Assembly (NCBI RefSeq): GCF_013423785.1 | Contig: NZ_CP058952.1 | Coordinates: 558,001-622,000, forward strand | DNA: 64,000 bases | Reading direction: 5' to 3' | Origin: Chitinibacter fontanus | GTDB lineage: Bacteria > Pseudomonadota > Gammaproteobacteria > Burkholderiales > Chitinibacteraceae | Part shown: one piece after another, positions 39,531 to 48,117 of the stretch | Layout: each line of letters starts with the position of its first letter | Numbering within the stretch: position 1 is the stretch's first letter | Notes under the pieces: generated by a model | What the model saw: only the letters and a program-made list of their open reading frames with translations | Database searches by the model: none | What the model was told of the DNA's origin: nothing | Made by a program: the position numbers and the translations under genes

Positions 39531-41348
39531 ATGAATTTGAAACCATTAGCATTAATGGTATTAACCTTAAGTGCCAATCAGACCTTTGCCGCCAGCAGCC
39601 TCAAAGACGCCGTCGAGCAAACTGTCCTTAAAAACCCTGAAGTACGCGCTAAATGGCTCAGCTACAAAGCCTCTGGCGAAGAACAAAATGTCGCCAAGGG
39701 TAATTACTATCCCCGCGTTGATCTGAACGCCTACACCGGTTATGAAAAACAAGAACGTCCCTATGCCAATAAAGGCGATAACGCCTTTAACCACTATGGC
39801 GTCAGCCTAGAATTACGCCAGATGCTGTTTGATGGCTTTGCCACCCAAACCGAAGTGCGTCGCCTCGGCTATGGCAAACTGACCCGTTATTACGAATTAC
39901 TCGCCGCCAGCGATATGGCGGCACTGGAAACCGTCAACGCTTATCTCGATGTGCTGCGCTATCGGGAACTGGTGGAGTTGGCTAAAGAAAACTACGCCAT
40001 TCACAAAGAAACCTACGATCAAATTGCCGAGCGGGTAAATGCTGGCGTGGGGCGTCGCGTCGATCTGGAAACCGCGACAGGCCGTTTGGCACTGGCTGAA
40101 TCCAATTGGCTAACGCAAGCATCGAATCTGCACGATGTGTCTACGCGCTATGAGCGCCTAACGGGCCTGCCACCTGAGGCAGATATGCCCAAACCCAGCA
40201 ACCTCGCCAATGCCTTGCCCGGTGATGTGAATGCCTTGAAAGCTCTGCTGGGCAACAATCCGCAATTCAAAGCTGCGGTTTACAACATTCGCGCAGCGCG
40301 TGCGGATGCAGAAAACAAGAAGAGCGATTACTACCCGACCTTCGAACTACGCGCCAGCCAAGGCCTTGATAAAAACCGCGACAACATCGACGGCACTTAC
40401 AAAGATGGCGTGGTGCAATTGGTGATGAATTACAACCTGTTCCGCGGCGGTGCCACCCAAGCCCGTGCCAGCCAATATGCCGAGCAGCTCAATATTGCCT
40501 ACGAATTGCGCGACAAAACCTGCCGCGATATTCGTCAAACCACACAAATCGCGTGGAATGACACCTTCCGCTTGAAAGAGCAGCTGGGTTACCTTGACCA
40601 GCACGCCTTGGCCACAGAAAAATCGCGTGACGCCTTCCGTCGTCAATTTGATATCGGCCAGCGTTCATTGCTCGACGTGCTTGATACTGAAAATGAATTG
40701 TTCGAAGCCAAAATTGCGCTGGTGAAAGGCGATTACGACTATCAGCTCTCGCACGCGCGCGTACTGGCACAAACTCACCAATTGCTCGCCGCGTTGCAAC
40801 TCTCGCCACTGGAAAGCACTGGCCCCGAAGACAATTTGGGTGACAACGTCACCGACGACGAGCGCATTGCCTGCTCGGGCGCGATGATTGAAAGCGTCAA
40901 ACTCGATCGTGATGCCGTGATGGCCGCACGTCCCCCGCGCGCCGCCACACCCGTACCGACACCGGAAGCTAAGCCAGCCACTGGTGCCGCCACTTGCGAC
41001 AAAGCCATCACCGACCTGGTCGGCAACTGGTCCGCCGCATGGTCAGGCAAGCAGCTCGATACCTACCTGAGCTTCTACGCCCAGAAGTTTGAAGCTAGTG
41101 GCGGCCGCACGCGTGCCGATTGGGAAGCCAAACGCCGTGCTCGCGTGAGCAAAGAAGGCAGCATCACGCTCAAGCTGGACAACCAGACTTGTACGATGAG
41201 CGGCAAAGAGCGAGGCGAAGTGACCTTTACACAGAACTACAGCTCAAAAGACTACAGCGATACCGTGCAGAAAACACTGGAGTTGGTACAAGAAGGCGGC
41301 AAATGGAAGATCAGCCGCGAACGTGTGACCAGCGGGCGTACAGAATAA
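39531..41348 (+). CDS. TolC-family outer-membrane channel fused to an NTF2-like domain
   Basis: A 605-residue type I secretion outer-membrane protein. It has a signal peptide (about 1-21), then two TolC repeats (about 22-430) with LRQMLFDGFATQTEV and MNYNLFRGGATQARASQ marking the equatorial strands and DIGQRSLLDVLDTENELFEAK the second helical hairpin. After a Pro/Ala-rich linker (about 465-490) a second domain of about 110 residues (WSGKQLDTYLSFYAQKFEASG...KISRER) has the NTF2/SnoaL-like fold seen in Cds6-type modules. TolC proteins usually end after the first part. The matching ABC and adaptor genes are not adjacent. Confidence 0.9.
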   Translation: MNLKPLALMVLTLSANQTFAASSLKDAVEQTVLKNPEVRAKWLSYKASGEEQNVAKGNYYPRVDLNAYTGYEKQERPYANKGDNAFNHYGVSLELRQMLFDGFATQTEVRRLGYGKLTRYYELLAASDMAALETVNAYLDVLRYRELVELAKENYAIHKETYDQIAERVNAGVGRRVDLETATGRLALAESNWLTQASNLHDVSTRYERLTGLPPEADMPKPSNLANALPGDVNALKALLGNNPQFKAAVYNIRAARADAENKKSDYYPTFELRASQGLDKNRDNIDGTYKDGVVQLVMNYNLFRGGATQARASQYAEQLNIAYELRDKTCRDIRQTTQIAWNDTFRLKEQLGYLDQHALATEKSRDAFRRQFDIGQRSLLDVLDTENELFEAKIALVKGDYDYQLSHARVLAQTHQLLAALQLSPLESTGPEDNLGDNVTDDERIACSGAMIESVKLDRDAVMAARPPRAATPVPTPEAKPATGAATCDKAITDLVGNWSAAWSGKQLDTYLSFYAQKFEASGGRTRADWEAKRRARVSKEGSITLKLDNQTCTMSGKERGEVTFTQNYSSKDYSDTVQKTLELVQEGGKWKISRERVTSGRTE

Positions 41349-41352
41349 CTAC

Positions 41353-41401
41353 CCGTATGATGCTGCAGCCCATATTTTAAATGGGCTGCAGCATCATACC
41401 C
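41353..41401. repeat. Palindromic 3'-UTR element, copy 6 (49 nt, 19-bp perfect arms)
   Basis: The arms GTATGATGCTGCAGCCCAT (41355-41373) and their exact complement (41381-41399) flank a 7-nt AT loop. The outer ends read CCGTAT and ATACCC. It lies 4 nt after the tolC stop and 19 nt before the LuxR-type gene, without a following T tract, so it is either an attenuator or an mRNA-stabilising hairpin. Confidence 0.65.
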
Positions 41402-41420
41402 ATAAAAACTGGAATTACAC

Positions 41421-42020
41421 ATGAGCCAGCCGATTTATCTGCTCAGCCAAGACTTAGGCCTGCTCAAACACTGGCAGGCCAGCTGGGGCTACGATTGCGT
41501 TGCCCTCAATCAAGCTAATACCCCTCTCCCCGATTCGGCGATTTTGGTCATCGACCTAGCGCATCCTCAGGTCGTCCAATGGAGCCAAAGTCAGTGGCAT
41601 CAACGTGTCAGTAATGTCATGGTCATTGCTGCCAGTACGACGCCAACCGATGAAGAAGGACATCGTTTGCTCAGTGCCGGTGCGCGCGCCTATTGCCATG
41701 CAGTAGCGCCAGCCAGTTTGCTGGCACAGGTTTTGGCTGTCGTAGCCGCCGGCGAAATCTGGGCCGGCCGCAGCCTGGTGCAGCGGATTCTGGCCGCGAT
41801 CAACCATTTACCCGCGCAACAGGCACCCGATTTATCGGCCCTGAGCGAGCGGGAACTGGAAACCGCCCGCTACGCCGCCAAAGGCTATGCCAATAAGGAA
41901 ATCGCCCGCTTTTTGAATATTTCCGAACGCACGGTCAAGGCGCACTTGACCAGCTGTTACGAAAAACTGGGTATTGCCGATCGGGTGCAGCTCACCTTGC
42001 GCCTGAACGGCCTGAACTAA
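41421..42020 (+). CDS. LuxR/NarL-type regulator with degenerate receiver
   Basis: A 199-residue transcription factor. The C-terminal LuxR helix-turn-helix is clear (LSERELETARYAAKGYANKEIARFLNISERTVKAHLTSCYEKLGI). The N-terminal 120 residues have receiver-like size and order. The acidic pair is reduced to a single Asp in LLSQDLGLL, while VIDLAHP could keep a phospho-acceptor, so control may not depend on phosphorylation. It follows the TolC fusion gene by 72 nt, an arrangement seen near large-adhesin secretion loci in Neisseriales. A role in biofilm or adhesin control is inference. Confidence 0.85.
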   Translation: MSQPIYLLSQDLGLLKHWQASWGYDCVALNQANTPLPDSAILVIDLAHPQVVQWSQSQWHQRVSNVMVIAASTTPTDEEGHRLLSAGARAYCHAVAPASLLAQVLAVVAAGEIWAGRSLVQRILAAINHLPAQQAPDLSALSERELETARYAAKGYANKEIARFLNISERTVKAHLTSCYEKLGIADRVQLTLRLNGLN

Positions 42021-42028
42021 ACCCCGCC

Positions 42029-42412
42029 TTAAGCTTGGGCTGGCACGAAGTAACGCAGGCGATGGCCATCGATATCGGCCAGCACCAGCGTCGTGCCAAA
42101 GTCCATTTCCGTAATCGGCTGGATTAACGTCCAACCCGCCGCGACACCGGCGGTTTGGGCGGCTTCCAGCGCTGCCATGTCGGCCACCGTGCTGCACAAT
42201 TCGCCCCGCGCGCCCTGCCCCTCTGCCACCGGCAAGACTCCAGCCTGCTGCCACAAACCCAATTTGCGCCCAGACGGCAGCACAAACAACGCAAACGTCG
42301 GGCTCAGCTCGACTGGTGCTTGCCCTAGTAAGCGCTGATATGCAGCTGCGCTGGCTTGCGGGTCTTGGACATACAGCAATACATAGCTAGGGTCAAAAGC
42401 AGTCATGGTCAT
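42029..42412 (-). CDS. VOC-family (glyoxalase/bleomycin-resistance fold) protein
   Basis: A 127-residue cytoplasmic protein with the paired beta-alpha-beta-beta-beta architecture of the vicinal-oxygen-chelate superfamily. There is a YVLLYVQDPQASAAAYQRLLG start, FALFVLPSGRKLGLW in the first module, and TEMDFGTTLVLADIDGHRLRYFVP at the end. Substrate and metal use cannot be told from sequence. It follows the YafY-type regulator by 69 nt on the same strand and is probably controlled by it. G+C is visibly higher than in the surrounding genes. Confidence 0.85.
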   Translation of the reverse strand: MTMTAFDPSYVLLYVQDPQASAAAYQRLLGQAPVELSPTFALFVLPSGRKLGLWQQAGVLPVAEGQGARGELCSTVADMAALEAAQTAGVAAGWTLIQPITEMDFGTTLVLADIDGHRLRYFVPAQA

Positions 42413-42481
42413 TCTCCGTGGTTTGGTCAGTGAGCCGGCCGCTGCGGCCTGCCCGTACCCCCACTATGCGCCATACCAGTG

Positions 42482-43192
42482 TCAGAAAATGTCAGCAGTC
42501 GCCACGCTGCGGGTAATGCCTTCTTGCGTGCGCCAAGTCTGTAGTAACTGCGCCCGCGTACCAACATAACGCGCCCCCGAGGGCGCGCAGTAGCTAATCC
42601 GGTCGGTGCGAAAATGGCGAAAACCCTGGCGCAATTCGCACCAAGCAACCAGCACCCGCACTTGCTCAAAGTAGCCAATCGCTAACGGCCAGATGGCGCG
42701 GCGGGACGGAATCTGCTGCAGATCGAGGTAATGAATCTCCAGCACCTGCTGGCGGCGGATCGCCTGCCGCAATTGCGCCAGCAAGGTATTGCTCTCGGGC
42801 GCCAAGGGCACAGGACCCACCAGCTGCACCGCTTGCCCCGGCAGCGGGCGGCGCTCCGGCGGCAGTACTGCATTGATTTTGGCCAAGGCCTGCCGCGCGG
42901 CGCTTTGCAAGGCCGGATCGGTACGCTCGGCCACCCAGCTCAAACCGAGCAACAAAGCGTCCAGTTCATCTTGATCAAACATCAGCGGCGGCAAAACAAA
43001 ACCGGGCTTGAGCACATAGCCCAGCCCGGCTTCGCCGCTAATTTCCGCACCCTGCGCTTGCAGGGTGGCAATATCGCGGTATAGCGTGCGCAAACTAATG
43101 CCCAGCTCTGCCGCCAGCGCCTGCCCGCTCACCGGAAATCGATGCTGCCGTAAGAGCTGCAGCAAATCCAGCAAACGAGCCGCGCGCGCCAT
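42482..43192 (-). CDS. YafY-type HTH-WYL transcriptional regulator
   Basis: A 236-residue regulator. The N-terminal winged helix-turn-helix (about 1-60, ISLRTLYRDIATLQAQGAEI) is followed by a WYL domain (about 130-215, LEIHYLDLQQIPSRRAIWPLAIGYFEQVRVLVAWCELRQGFRHFRTDRI). WYL domains bind effectors such as nucleic acids or small nucleotides. Together with the VOC gene it forms a GC-rich two-gene unit often found mobile among proteobacteria; transfer is inferred from base composition only. Confidence 0.9.
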   Translation of the reverse strand: MARAARLLDLLQLLRQHRFPVSGQALAAELGISLRTLYRDIATLQAQGAEISGEAGLGYVLKPGFVLPPLMFDQDELDALLLGLSWVAERTDPALQSAARQALAKINAVLPPERRPLPGQAVQLVGPVPLAPESNTLLAQLRQAIRRQQVLEIHYLDLQQIPSRRAIWPLAIGYFEQVRVLVAWCELRQGFRHFRTDRISYCAPSGARYVGTRAQLLQTWRTQEGITRSVATADIF

Positions 43193-43197
43193 TTTAA

Positions 43198-43623
43198 TTA
43201 AGCCCCCACAGTTTTAGATCGGATAATACAGAATGAGGAGGGCAATCCATGAGAGTTGTTTTGAGTGCAAGCAAAGAACTCACTATCGTTAAACCTACAA
43301 GGTGCGCCAAGGTTATCTTGAATAAACTGACAGTTAATAAATTGGCATTCAACAAATCGACAGTCTGCAAACGCTGCGCCGCGAAAGACGCAATTTTCAA
43401 ACCGCACTTGAACGAACACAGCCATATTAAACAATGCCCAATACCAATCACATTGCTTAAAGACACAAGCGTAAAAGATTGAGTCAATCTGAGCACCTTC
43501 ACCAGATATCAGCTCAAATTCACAATATCGATAAGCATGCTCAGACCAAGAAGCGGGCTTTAACAAGCGATCTTTAAAGTGTTCATTGACGAAGAGTCTG
43601 GGCGTAATTGGTGCTTGGGGCAT
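43198..43623 (-). CDS. Pentapeptide-repeat protein
   Basis: A 141-residue protein whose middle (about 60-105) is a run of A(D/N)LXX-like pentapeptides: CVFKQ-C, VRFEN-C-VFRG-AAFAD-C-RFVE-C-QFIN-C-QFI. This should fold as a short right-handed quadrilateral beta-helix. Some family members mimic DNA and protect gyrase; nothing here proves that. Its ATG directly abuts the pncC stop (TAAATG), so it is the last gene of an orn-pncC transcript. It is clearly A/T-richer than the YafY gene beyond it. Confidence 0.8.
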   Translation of the reverse strand: MPQAPITPRLFVNEHFKDRLLKPASWSEHAYRYCEFELISGEGAQIDSIFYACVFKQCDWYWALFNMAVFVQVRFENCVFRGAAFADCRFVECQFINCQFIQDNLGAPCRFNDSEFFACTQNNSHGLPSSFCIIRSKTVGA

Positions 43624-44136
43624 TTAGTGCACCGCTTTGATCAGTTCAGCCAAACGACAAAGAGCATGGTATACCGTAGCAGCCCTTATCTGTGAACGAC
43701 CACCGGTAAATACCTGCCTCTCGGTCACGATGCCAGCCGGTGTCGCCCACGCCAGCCACACGGTGCCGACGGGCTTGTCTGGTGTACCGCCAGTCGGACC
43801 GGCAATGCCCGAAACGGCGACGGCCCAGCGGGCACTGGCATTGGTAGCTGCGCCTTGCGCCATCGCCGCCACCACGGGTTCGCTCACCGCGCCCAGCCCA
43901 TCAATAAACGCCGGTGGCACATCCAGCATGTCAGCTTTGGCATGGTTGGCATAGGTAATGTAGCCACGCTCAAACCAAGCGCTCGAACCGGCAATCTCGG
44001 TAATCGCCGCCGCGATTAAACCACCGGTGCACGATTCGGCAGTGGCCAGCGTTTCGCCCCGCGCCAGCAATAACTGGCCGATTTCGGTCGCCAGATGCTC
44101 TACGGCAGGGGAAAATGGAGCAGGAAAATCAGTCAT
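43624..44136 (-). CDS. pncC: Nicotinamide-nucleotide amidohydrolase (CinA C-terminal type)
   Basis: A 170-residue stand-alone CinA C-terminal domain enzyme that deamidates NMN to NaMN in pyridine nucleotide salvage. Family motifs are ETLATAESCTGGLIAAAIT with the catalytic Ser, the GYITYANHAKADML segment and AVSGIAGPTGGTPDKPVGTVWLA. It lies 23 nt after orn and abuts the pentapeptide gene. Confidence 0.93.
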   Translation of the reverse strand: MTDFPAPFSPAVEHLATEIGQLLLARGETLATAESCTGGLIAAAITEIAGSSAWFERGYITYANHAKADMLDVPPAFIDGLGAVSEPVVAAMAQGAATNASARWAVAVSGIAGPTGGTPDKPVGTVWLAWATPAGIVTERQVFTGGRSQIRAATVYHALCRLAELIKAVH

Positions 44137-44159
44137 TGCAATGCCCTATGAGTACGCCC

Positions 44160-44756
44160 TTAGGCATCGTCTTCTTCGGTTTGGAGCAGCGCTACATCAA
44201 CCCCATCACCCGCCAACTTGATGAAGTGATCGCGATAGAATTTGAGCTCTTCGATAGACTCGGTAATATCGGCCAGTGCGGTATGTGCACCGCGTTTTTT
44301 AAATTGCTTAGCCACTTCAGGCTTCCAGCGTTTGCACAATTCTTTGAGGGTTGAGACATCCAGATTGCGGTAATGGAACCAGCTTTCCAGCTCGGGCATG
44401 TATTTAACCAAGAACCGACGGTCTTGATGCACAGAGTTACCACACAGTGGCGAAACACCTTTAGGGCAATATTGGCGAATAAACTCGATCACTTGAGCCT
44501 CAACTTCGGCCTCGGACAACGTCGATGCCTTTACCTTCGCAGTCAGGCCGGAGTTGCCATGGGTTTTAGTGCACCACTCATCCATCGCATTCATGATTTC
44601 ATCTGATTGATGAACCACCAGGCTAGGGCCTTGCGCAATTAGGTTTAAATGGCTGTCGGTAATCACCACCGCAATTTCAATAACACGATCCGTTTCTGGT
44701 TCCAGACCGGTCATTTCCATGTCGATCCAGATGAGGTGGTTCTGGTCTTGTGGCAT
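44160..44756 (-). CDS. orn: Oligoribonuclease
   Basis: A 198-residue cytoplasmic DEDDh 3'-5' exonuclease that degrades 2-5-mers, including pGpG from cyclic-di-GMP breakdown. The motifs are [10 protein letters not shown] (D, E), the central [10 protein letters not shown] (D), and AHTALADI (H, D). It has about 15 more residues than E. coli Orn, as an acidic tail ending QTEEDDA. It is the first gene of orn-pncC-pentapeptide. Confidence 0.95.
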   Translation of the reverse strand: MPQDQNHLIWIDMEMTGLEPETDRVIEIAVVITDSHLNLIAQGPSLVVHQSDEIMNAMDEWCTKTHGNSGLTAKVKASTLSEAEVEAQVIEFIRQYCPKGVSPLCGNSVHQDRRFLVKYMPELESWFHYRNLDVSTLKELCKRWKPEVAKQFKKRGAHTALADITESIEELKFYRDHFIKLAGDGVDVALLQTEEDDA

Positions 44757-44897
44757 ACTTACTCGCTTAGCTATAAAAAAGACCTATTTTAGCAGGCTGC
44801 CTACCTTATAGACCATCGTGATCAGTCACCTTGGCTTGGCGGCAACCGCAAGTATTGGCTTGACTCACTTCCCATTTGCATACCCAGACAATTGTTT

Positions 44898-46163
44898 ATG
44901 ACCGCCCATCAGTTTTCTATTCTGTTTTTATTCGCGCTGTTGACCAGTGTCTTACTGCAACTGTGGTTAGCCATGCGCCATATCAACCATGTGCTCAAAC
45001 ATCGGCATAGCGTACCAGCCGAATTTGCCGCACAAATTACCGAACAAGCACATGGCCGGGCTGCGGCATATACCATTGCTAAAACTCGTTTTGGTATGTT
45101 CAGCACCATTTTTGATGCCATGCTGTTAGCTGCTTTTACGGTTGGTGGCGGCATAGAACTATTATCCCAACTCACTACACCGTGGTTTAGCTCAGATATT
45201 GCGCAGGGTTTAGCGCTGATCGCCGGTTTGGCGGTGATCAATACCATCATCAGCCTGCCATTTTCATTGGTCTCGACCTTTGTAATTGAGGCACGCTTTG
45301 GGTTTAATCAGATGACACCCAAGCTATTTATCAGCGACTTGCTCAAATCAACGGCGCTGGGGGCTGTGATTGGTTTACCGCTATTAGGTGCAATTTTATG
45401 GCTAATGGGCCGAATGGGGGATCAGTGGTGGCTCTACGTTTGGGCCACGTGGCTGGTGTTTTCGCTCACGCTGATGTGGGTGTTCCCAACCTTCATTGCG
45501 CCACTATTTAATAAATTTGTACCACTGGAAGATGGTGCAATGAAAGAGCGTATCGTTGCCTTACTGGATCGCTGCGGTTTTACTAGTAATGGCCTGTTTG
45601 TCATGGACGGCAGTAAACGCTCCAGCCATGGCAACGCTTACTTTACTGGTCTGGGCAAATCCAAACGGATTGTGTTCTTTGATACTTTGCTCAAACATCT
45701 GGAACCAGCCGAAGTGGAAGCCGTATTGGCGCACGAACTTGGCCATTTCAAGCATCACCATATTGTAAAACGCTTGGTGTGGACCTTTGGACTTATGCTC
45801 GGACTATTGTGGGTTTTGGGCCAACTAAAGACCGAACTATGGTTTTATCAAGGACTAGGGGTCACGAATCCGAGCACTGCCGCCGCCTTATTGCTGTTCT
45901 TTTTGGTACTGCCGGTGTTTACTTTTATTTTCTCCCCGTTTAGCTCGATCACCTCACGCAAACATGAGTATGAAGCCGATGCCTACGCCGCCAGCGTTTG
46001 TGCGCAATCCGGTGGCTCGGCAGAAGATCTCGTAAGCGCCCTGGTTAAACTGTACCGTGATAATGCTGCAACACTAACCCCAGACCCACTGCACAGCATG
46101 TTTTACGATAGCCATCCGCCCGCCAGTTTGCGGATTGCCGCCTTACGCCGTTTAAACGCATAA
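44898..46163 (+). CDS. M48 family metallopeptidase (Ste24/CAAX protease-like)
   Basis: A 421-residue integral membrane zinc protease similar to Ste24. There are several transmembrane helices, the zinc site VLAHELGHFKHHH with the distal Glu in KHEYEADAYAA, and an N-terminal domain (LRHINHVLKHRHSVP...TKTRF-type) of the CAAX-protease family. ATG 44898 (MTAHQFSILF) is preferred over the TTG two codons earlier. It heads an M48-phhB-rsgA run (65- and 20-nt gaps). Bacterial homologues are thought to act in membrane protein quality control. Confidence 0.9.
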   Translation: MTAHQFSILFLFALLTSVLLQLWLAMRHINHVLKHRHSVPAEFAAQITEQAHGRAAAYTIAKTRFGMFSTIFDAMLLAAFTVGGGIELLSQLTTPWFSSDIAQGLALIAGLAVINTIISLPFSLVSTFVIEARFGFNQMTPKLFISDLLKSTALGAVIGLPLLGAILWLMGRMGDQWWLYVWATWLVFSLTLMWVFPTFIAPLFNKFVPLEDGAMKERIVALLDRCGFTSNGLFVMDGSKRSSHGNAYFTGLGKSKRIVFFDTLLKHLEPAEVEAVLAHELGHFKHHHIVKRLVWTFGLMLGLLWVLGQLKTELWFYQGLGVTNPSTAAALLLFFLVLPVFTFIFSPFSSITSRKHEYEADAYAASVCAQSGGSAEDLVSALVKLYRDNAATLTPDPLHSMFYDSHPPASLRIAALRRLNA

Positions 46164-46228
46164 ATTGTCAGTTTCGGGCGAAAAAGCATGCTAGAACTAG
46201 ATTACGTTGTTACTTTCAGGATGTAATC

Positions 46229-46543
46229 ATGTCGCTAGCGCAAGAAACCTGTGTTGATAAAGCAATCAAATTGGATGAAGTTGCAGCAGAAATGCTCTCA
46301 ACCGAGCTGCAAGACTGGATTATCGTCAACGGCAGCTTGGAAAAAACCTTTCGCTTTCGCAACTTCCATGAAACGATGGCATTTACCAATGCGGTGGCTT
46401 TTATTGCCCACCAGCAAGATCATCATCCGGCAATTGATTTAACCTTTGGCCGCTGCAAGCTGACTTGGAATACCCATTCAGCGGGCGGCCTTTCCCGTAA
46501 TGACTTTATCTGCGCCGCCCGAGTTGACCAACTTAAAGCGTAG
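46229..46543 (+). CDS. phhB: Pterin-4-alpha-carbinolamine dehydratase
   Basis: A 104-residue enzyme that recycles 4a-hydroxytetrahydrobiopterin made by aromatic amino-acid hydroxylases. The catalytic His pair is in HQQDHHPAIDLTFGRCKLTWNTHS, followed by GGLSRNDFICAARVD. A phenylalanine hydroxylase gene is not in the window. Confidence 0.93.
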   Translation: MSLAQETCVDKAIKLDEVAAEMLSTELQDWIIVNGSLEKTFRFRNFHETMAFTNAVAFIAHQQDHHPAIDLTFGRCKLTWNTHSAGGLSRNDFICAARVDQLKA

Positions 46544-46563
46544 ACCCACAGATTTAAGGCTTC

Positions 46564-47448
46564 ATGAGCGCGACAACTGCACGAATTGTAACTAGCTATG
46601 GCAAGGTTTATATCGTCGAACTCGACGATGGCCGTCGCCTTTCCGCCTCGACTCGCGGCAAAAAAACCGATTATGCCTGCGGCGACTACGTGGCCATCGA
46701 TGTGATCAACGCCGAGCAAGCTGTCATCAACAAAGCGCTTGAGCGCAAAACGCTGCTGTATCGCTCGGATCAATGGAAAAGCAAACTGATTGCGGCAAAC
46801 GTCACGCAAATTGTGATTGTGGTCGCATCGGTACCAAGTTTTTCGGACGAGCTGATTGGCCGCGCCCTGCTCGCTGCAGCGGATGCCAATATCCGTGCAC
46901 TAATTTGCCTGAATAAATGCGATCTACCCGAAAGTGATGCAGCTCGTGCGCGCCTAGCCTATTACAAGCAATTTGATTACCCCGTGGTCGAAATCTCAGC
47001 CAAGCAAGACCTGAGCCCCTTAATGCCTTGGCTAGATGGCCAGATTTCGGTTTTGGTTGGTCAATCAGGCATGGGTAAATCCACCATTACCAATGCGCTG
47101 ATTCCCGAAGCCAATGCACGAGTTAATGAAATCTCGCTCGCACTCGATTCGGGTAAACACACCACGACCCATGCACAGCTGTATAAATTAAATGAAACGG
47201 CCGAGTTGATTGATTCACCGGGTCTGCAATCGTTTGGGCTAGCGCATATGCGCGCCGAATCATTGCCGCATTTAATGGCCGATATGTCACCACACGTTGG
47301 GCAATGCCGCTTCAGCAATTGCCGTCACCGTCAGGAGCCCGGTTGTGCGATTCTCAATGCGGTAGCCGCAGGTGCAATTGCCCCAACCCGACTAGAATTG
47401 ATGCACCGCTTGCAGGATGAAATACAGCTAGCGAGCACCAATTACTAA
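46564..47448 (+). CDS. rsgA: Ribosome small-subunit-dependent GTPase A
   Basis: A 294-residue circularly permuted GTPase that checks late 30S assembly. It has an OB fold (about 1-75), G4 LNKCDLPE before G1 VLVGQSGMGKSTITNAL and G3 DSPGLQSFG (the permuted order), and the C-terminal zinc knuckle CRFSNCRHRQEPGCAI. It is 20 nt after phhB. Confidence 0.95.
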   Translation: MSATTARIVTSYGKVYIVELDDGRRLSASTRGKKTDYACGDYVAIDVINAEQAVINKALERKTLLYRSDQWKSKLIAANVTQIVIVVASVPSFSDELIGRALLAAADANIRALICLNKCDLPESDAARARLAYYKQFDYPVVEISAKQDLSPLMPWLDGQISVLVGQSGMGKSTITNALIPEANARVNEISLALDSGKHTTTHAQLYKLNETAELIDSPGLQSFGLAHMRAESLPHLMADMSPHVGQCRFSNCRHRQEPGCAILNAVAAGAIAPTRLELMHRLQDEIQLASTNY

Positions 47449-47456
47449 TACCCTAA

Positions 47457-48011
47457 CTATGTATTGCTTCTTCGGCTCTTTGCACGCTTGCTTAGCGCCA
47501 AATACACCCATAGTCGCCAGCCAATCTGCACGATAAAAAATCCAGCAATCGCCAGTAATAGGCTTAGCAAAGGCAAGCCTATTAACAAGGGCACACCGAG
47601 CGACTGCACCCACAGCCACATAGCTCCCATCCAATCAAAAAACGGCATCGCCGTAAATGACGGAATTTGCGCCATGGTCGCGCCGCCATCCTGCCCACTG
47701 ACCCAAGAGCCGAGCAAAAACGCTACCCAATAAATCGGCGCAATTGTGAATGGGTTGGTATAAAAAGTCGCAAAGATCGCAACTGGCAGATTCACACGAA
47801 ACAGCAACGATAAAATCGATGCAGTGATAATCTGTAATGGGCCAGGGATCAAACCGCCGATCATGCCTACAGCAACGCCACCGGCAACGGAATGCCGATT
47901 TAGGTGCCATAAATTAGGGTGCTCAAACCAGTGCGCAAAGCGTCGTAAAAAGACATTCTGGTGCAGGGTTTGCTGGTCAGGTAAGCAACGACGCAATAGT
48001 TTTCTAGGCAT
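47457..48011 (-). CDS. DUF2062 membrane protein
   Basis: A 184-residue protein of the DUF2062 family. The conserved opening is VFLRRFAHWFEHPNLWHLNRHSVAGGVAVGMI, followed by GGLIPGPLQ and the motif TFYTNPFTIAPIYW. There are three or four membrane helices and a basic tail. Function is unknown. It is convergent with rsgA (8 bp apart) and divergent from relA. Confidence 0.88.
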   Translation of the reverse strand: MPRKLLRRCLPDQQTLHQNVFLRRFAHWFEHPNLWHLNRHSVAGGVAVGMIGGLIPGPLQIITASILSLLFRVNLPVAIFATFYTNPFTIAPIYWVAFLLGSWVSGQDGGATMAQIPSFTAMPFFDWMGAMWLWVQSLGVPLLIGLPLLSLLLAIAGFFIVQIGWRLWVYLALSKRAKSRRSNT

Positions 48012-48117
48012 TTGTAAATTTTAGCGATAATTTAGCTATGACAGACCTTTTATTTTGGGCAAAATTCAGTCAACCCATAAAACTAATTGGCTAAACCCAA
48101 GGACAGTAGAATTCACT

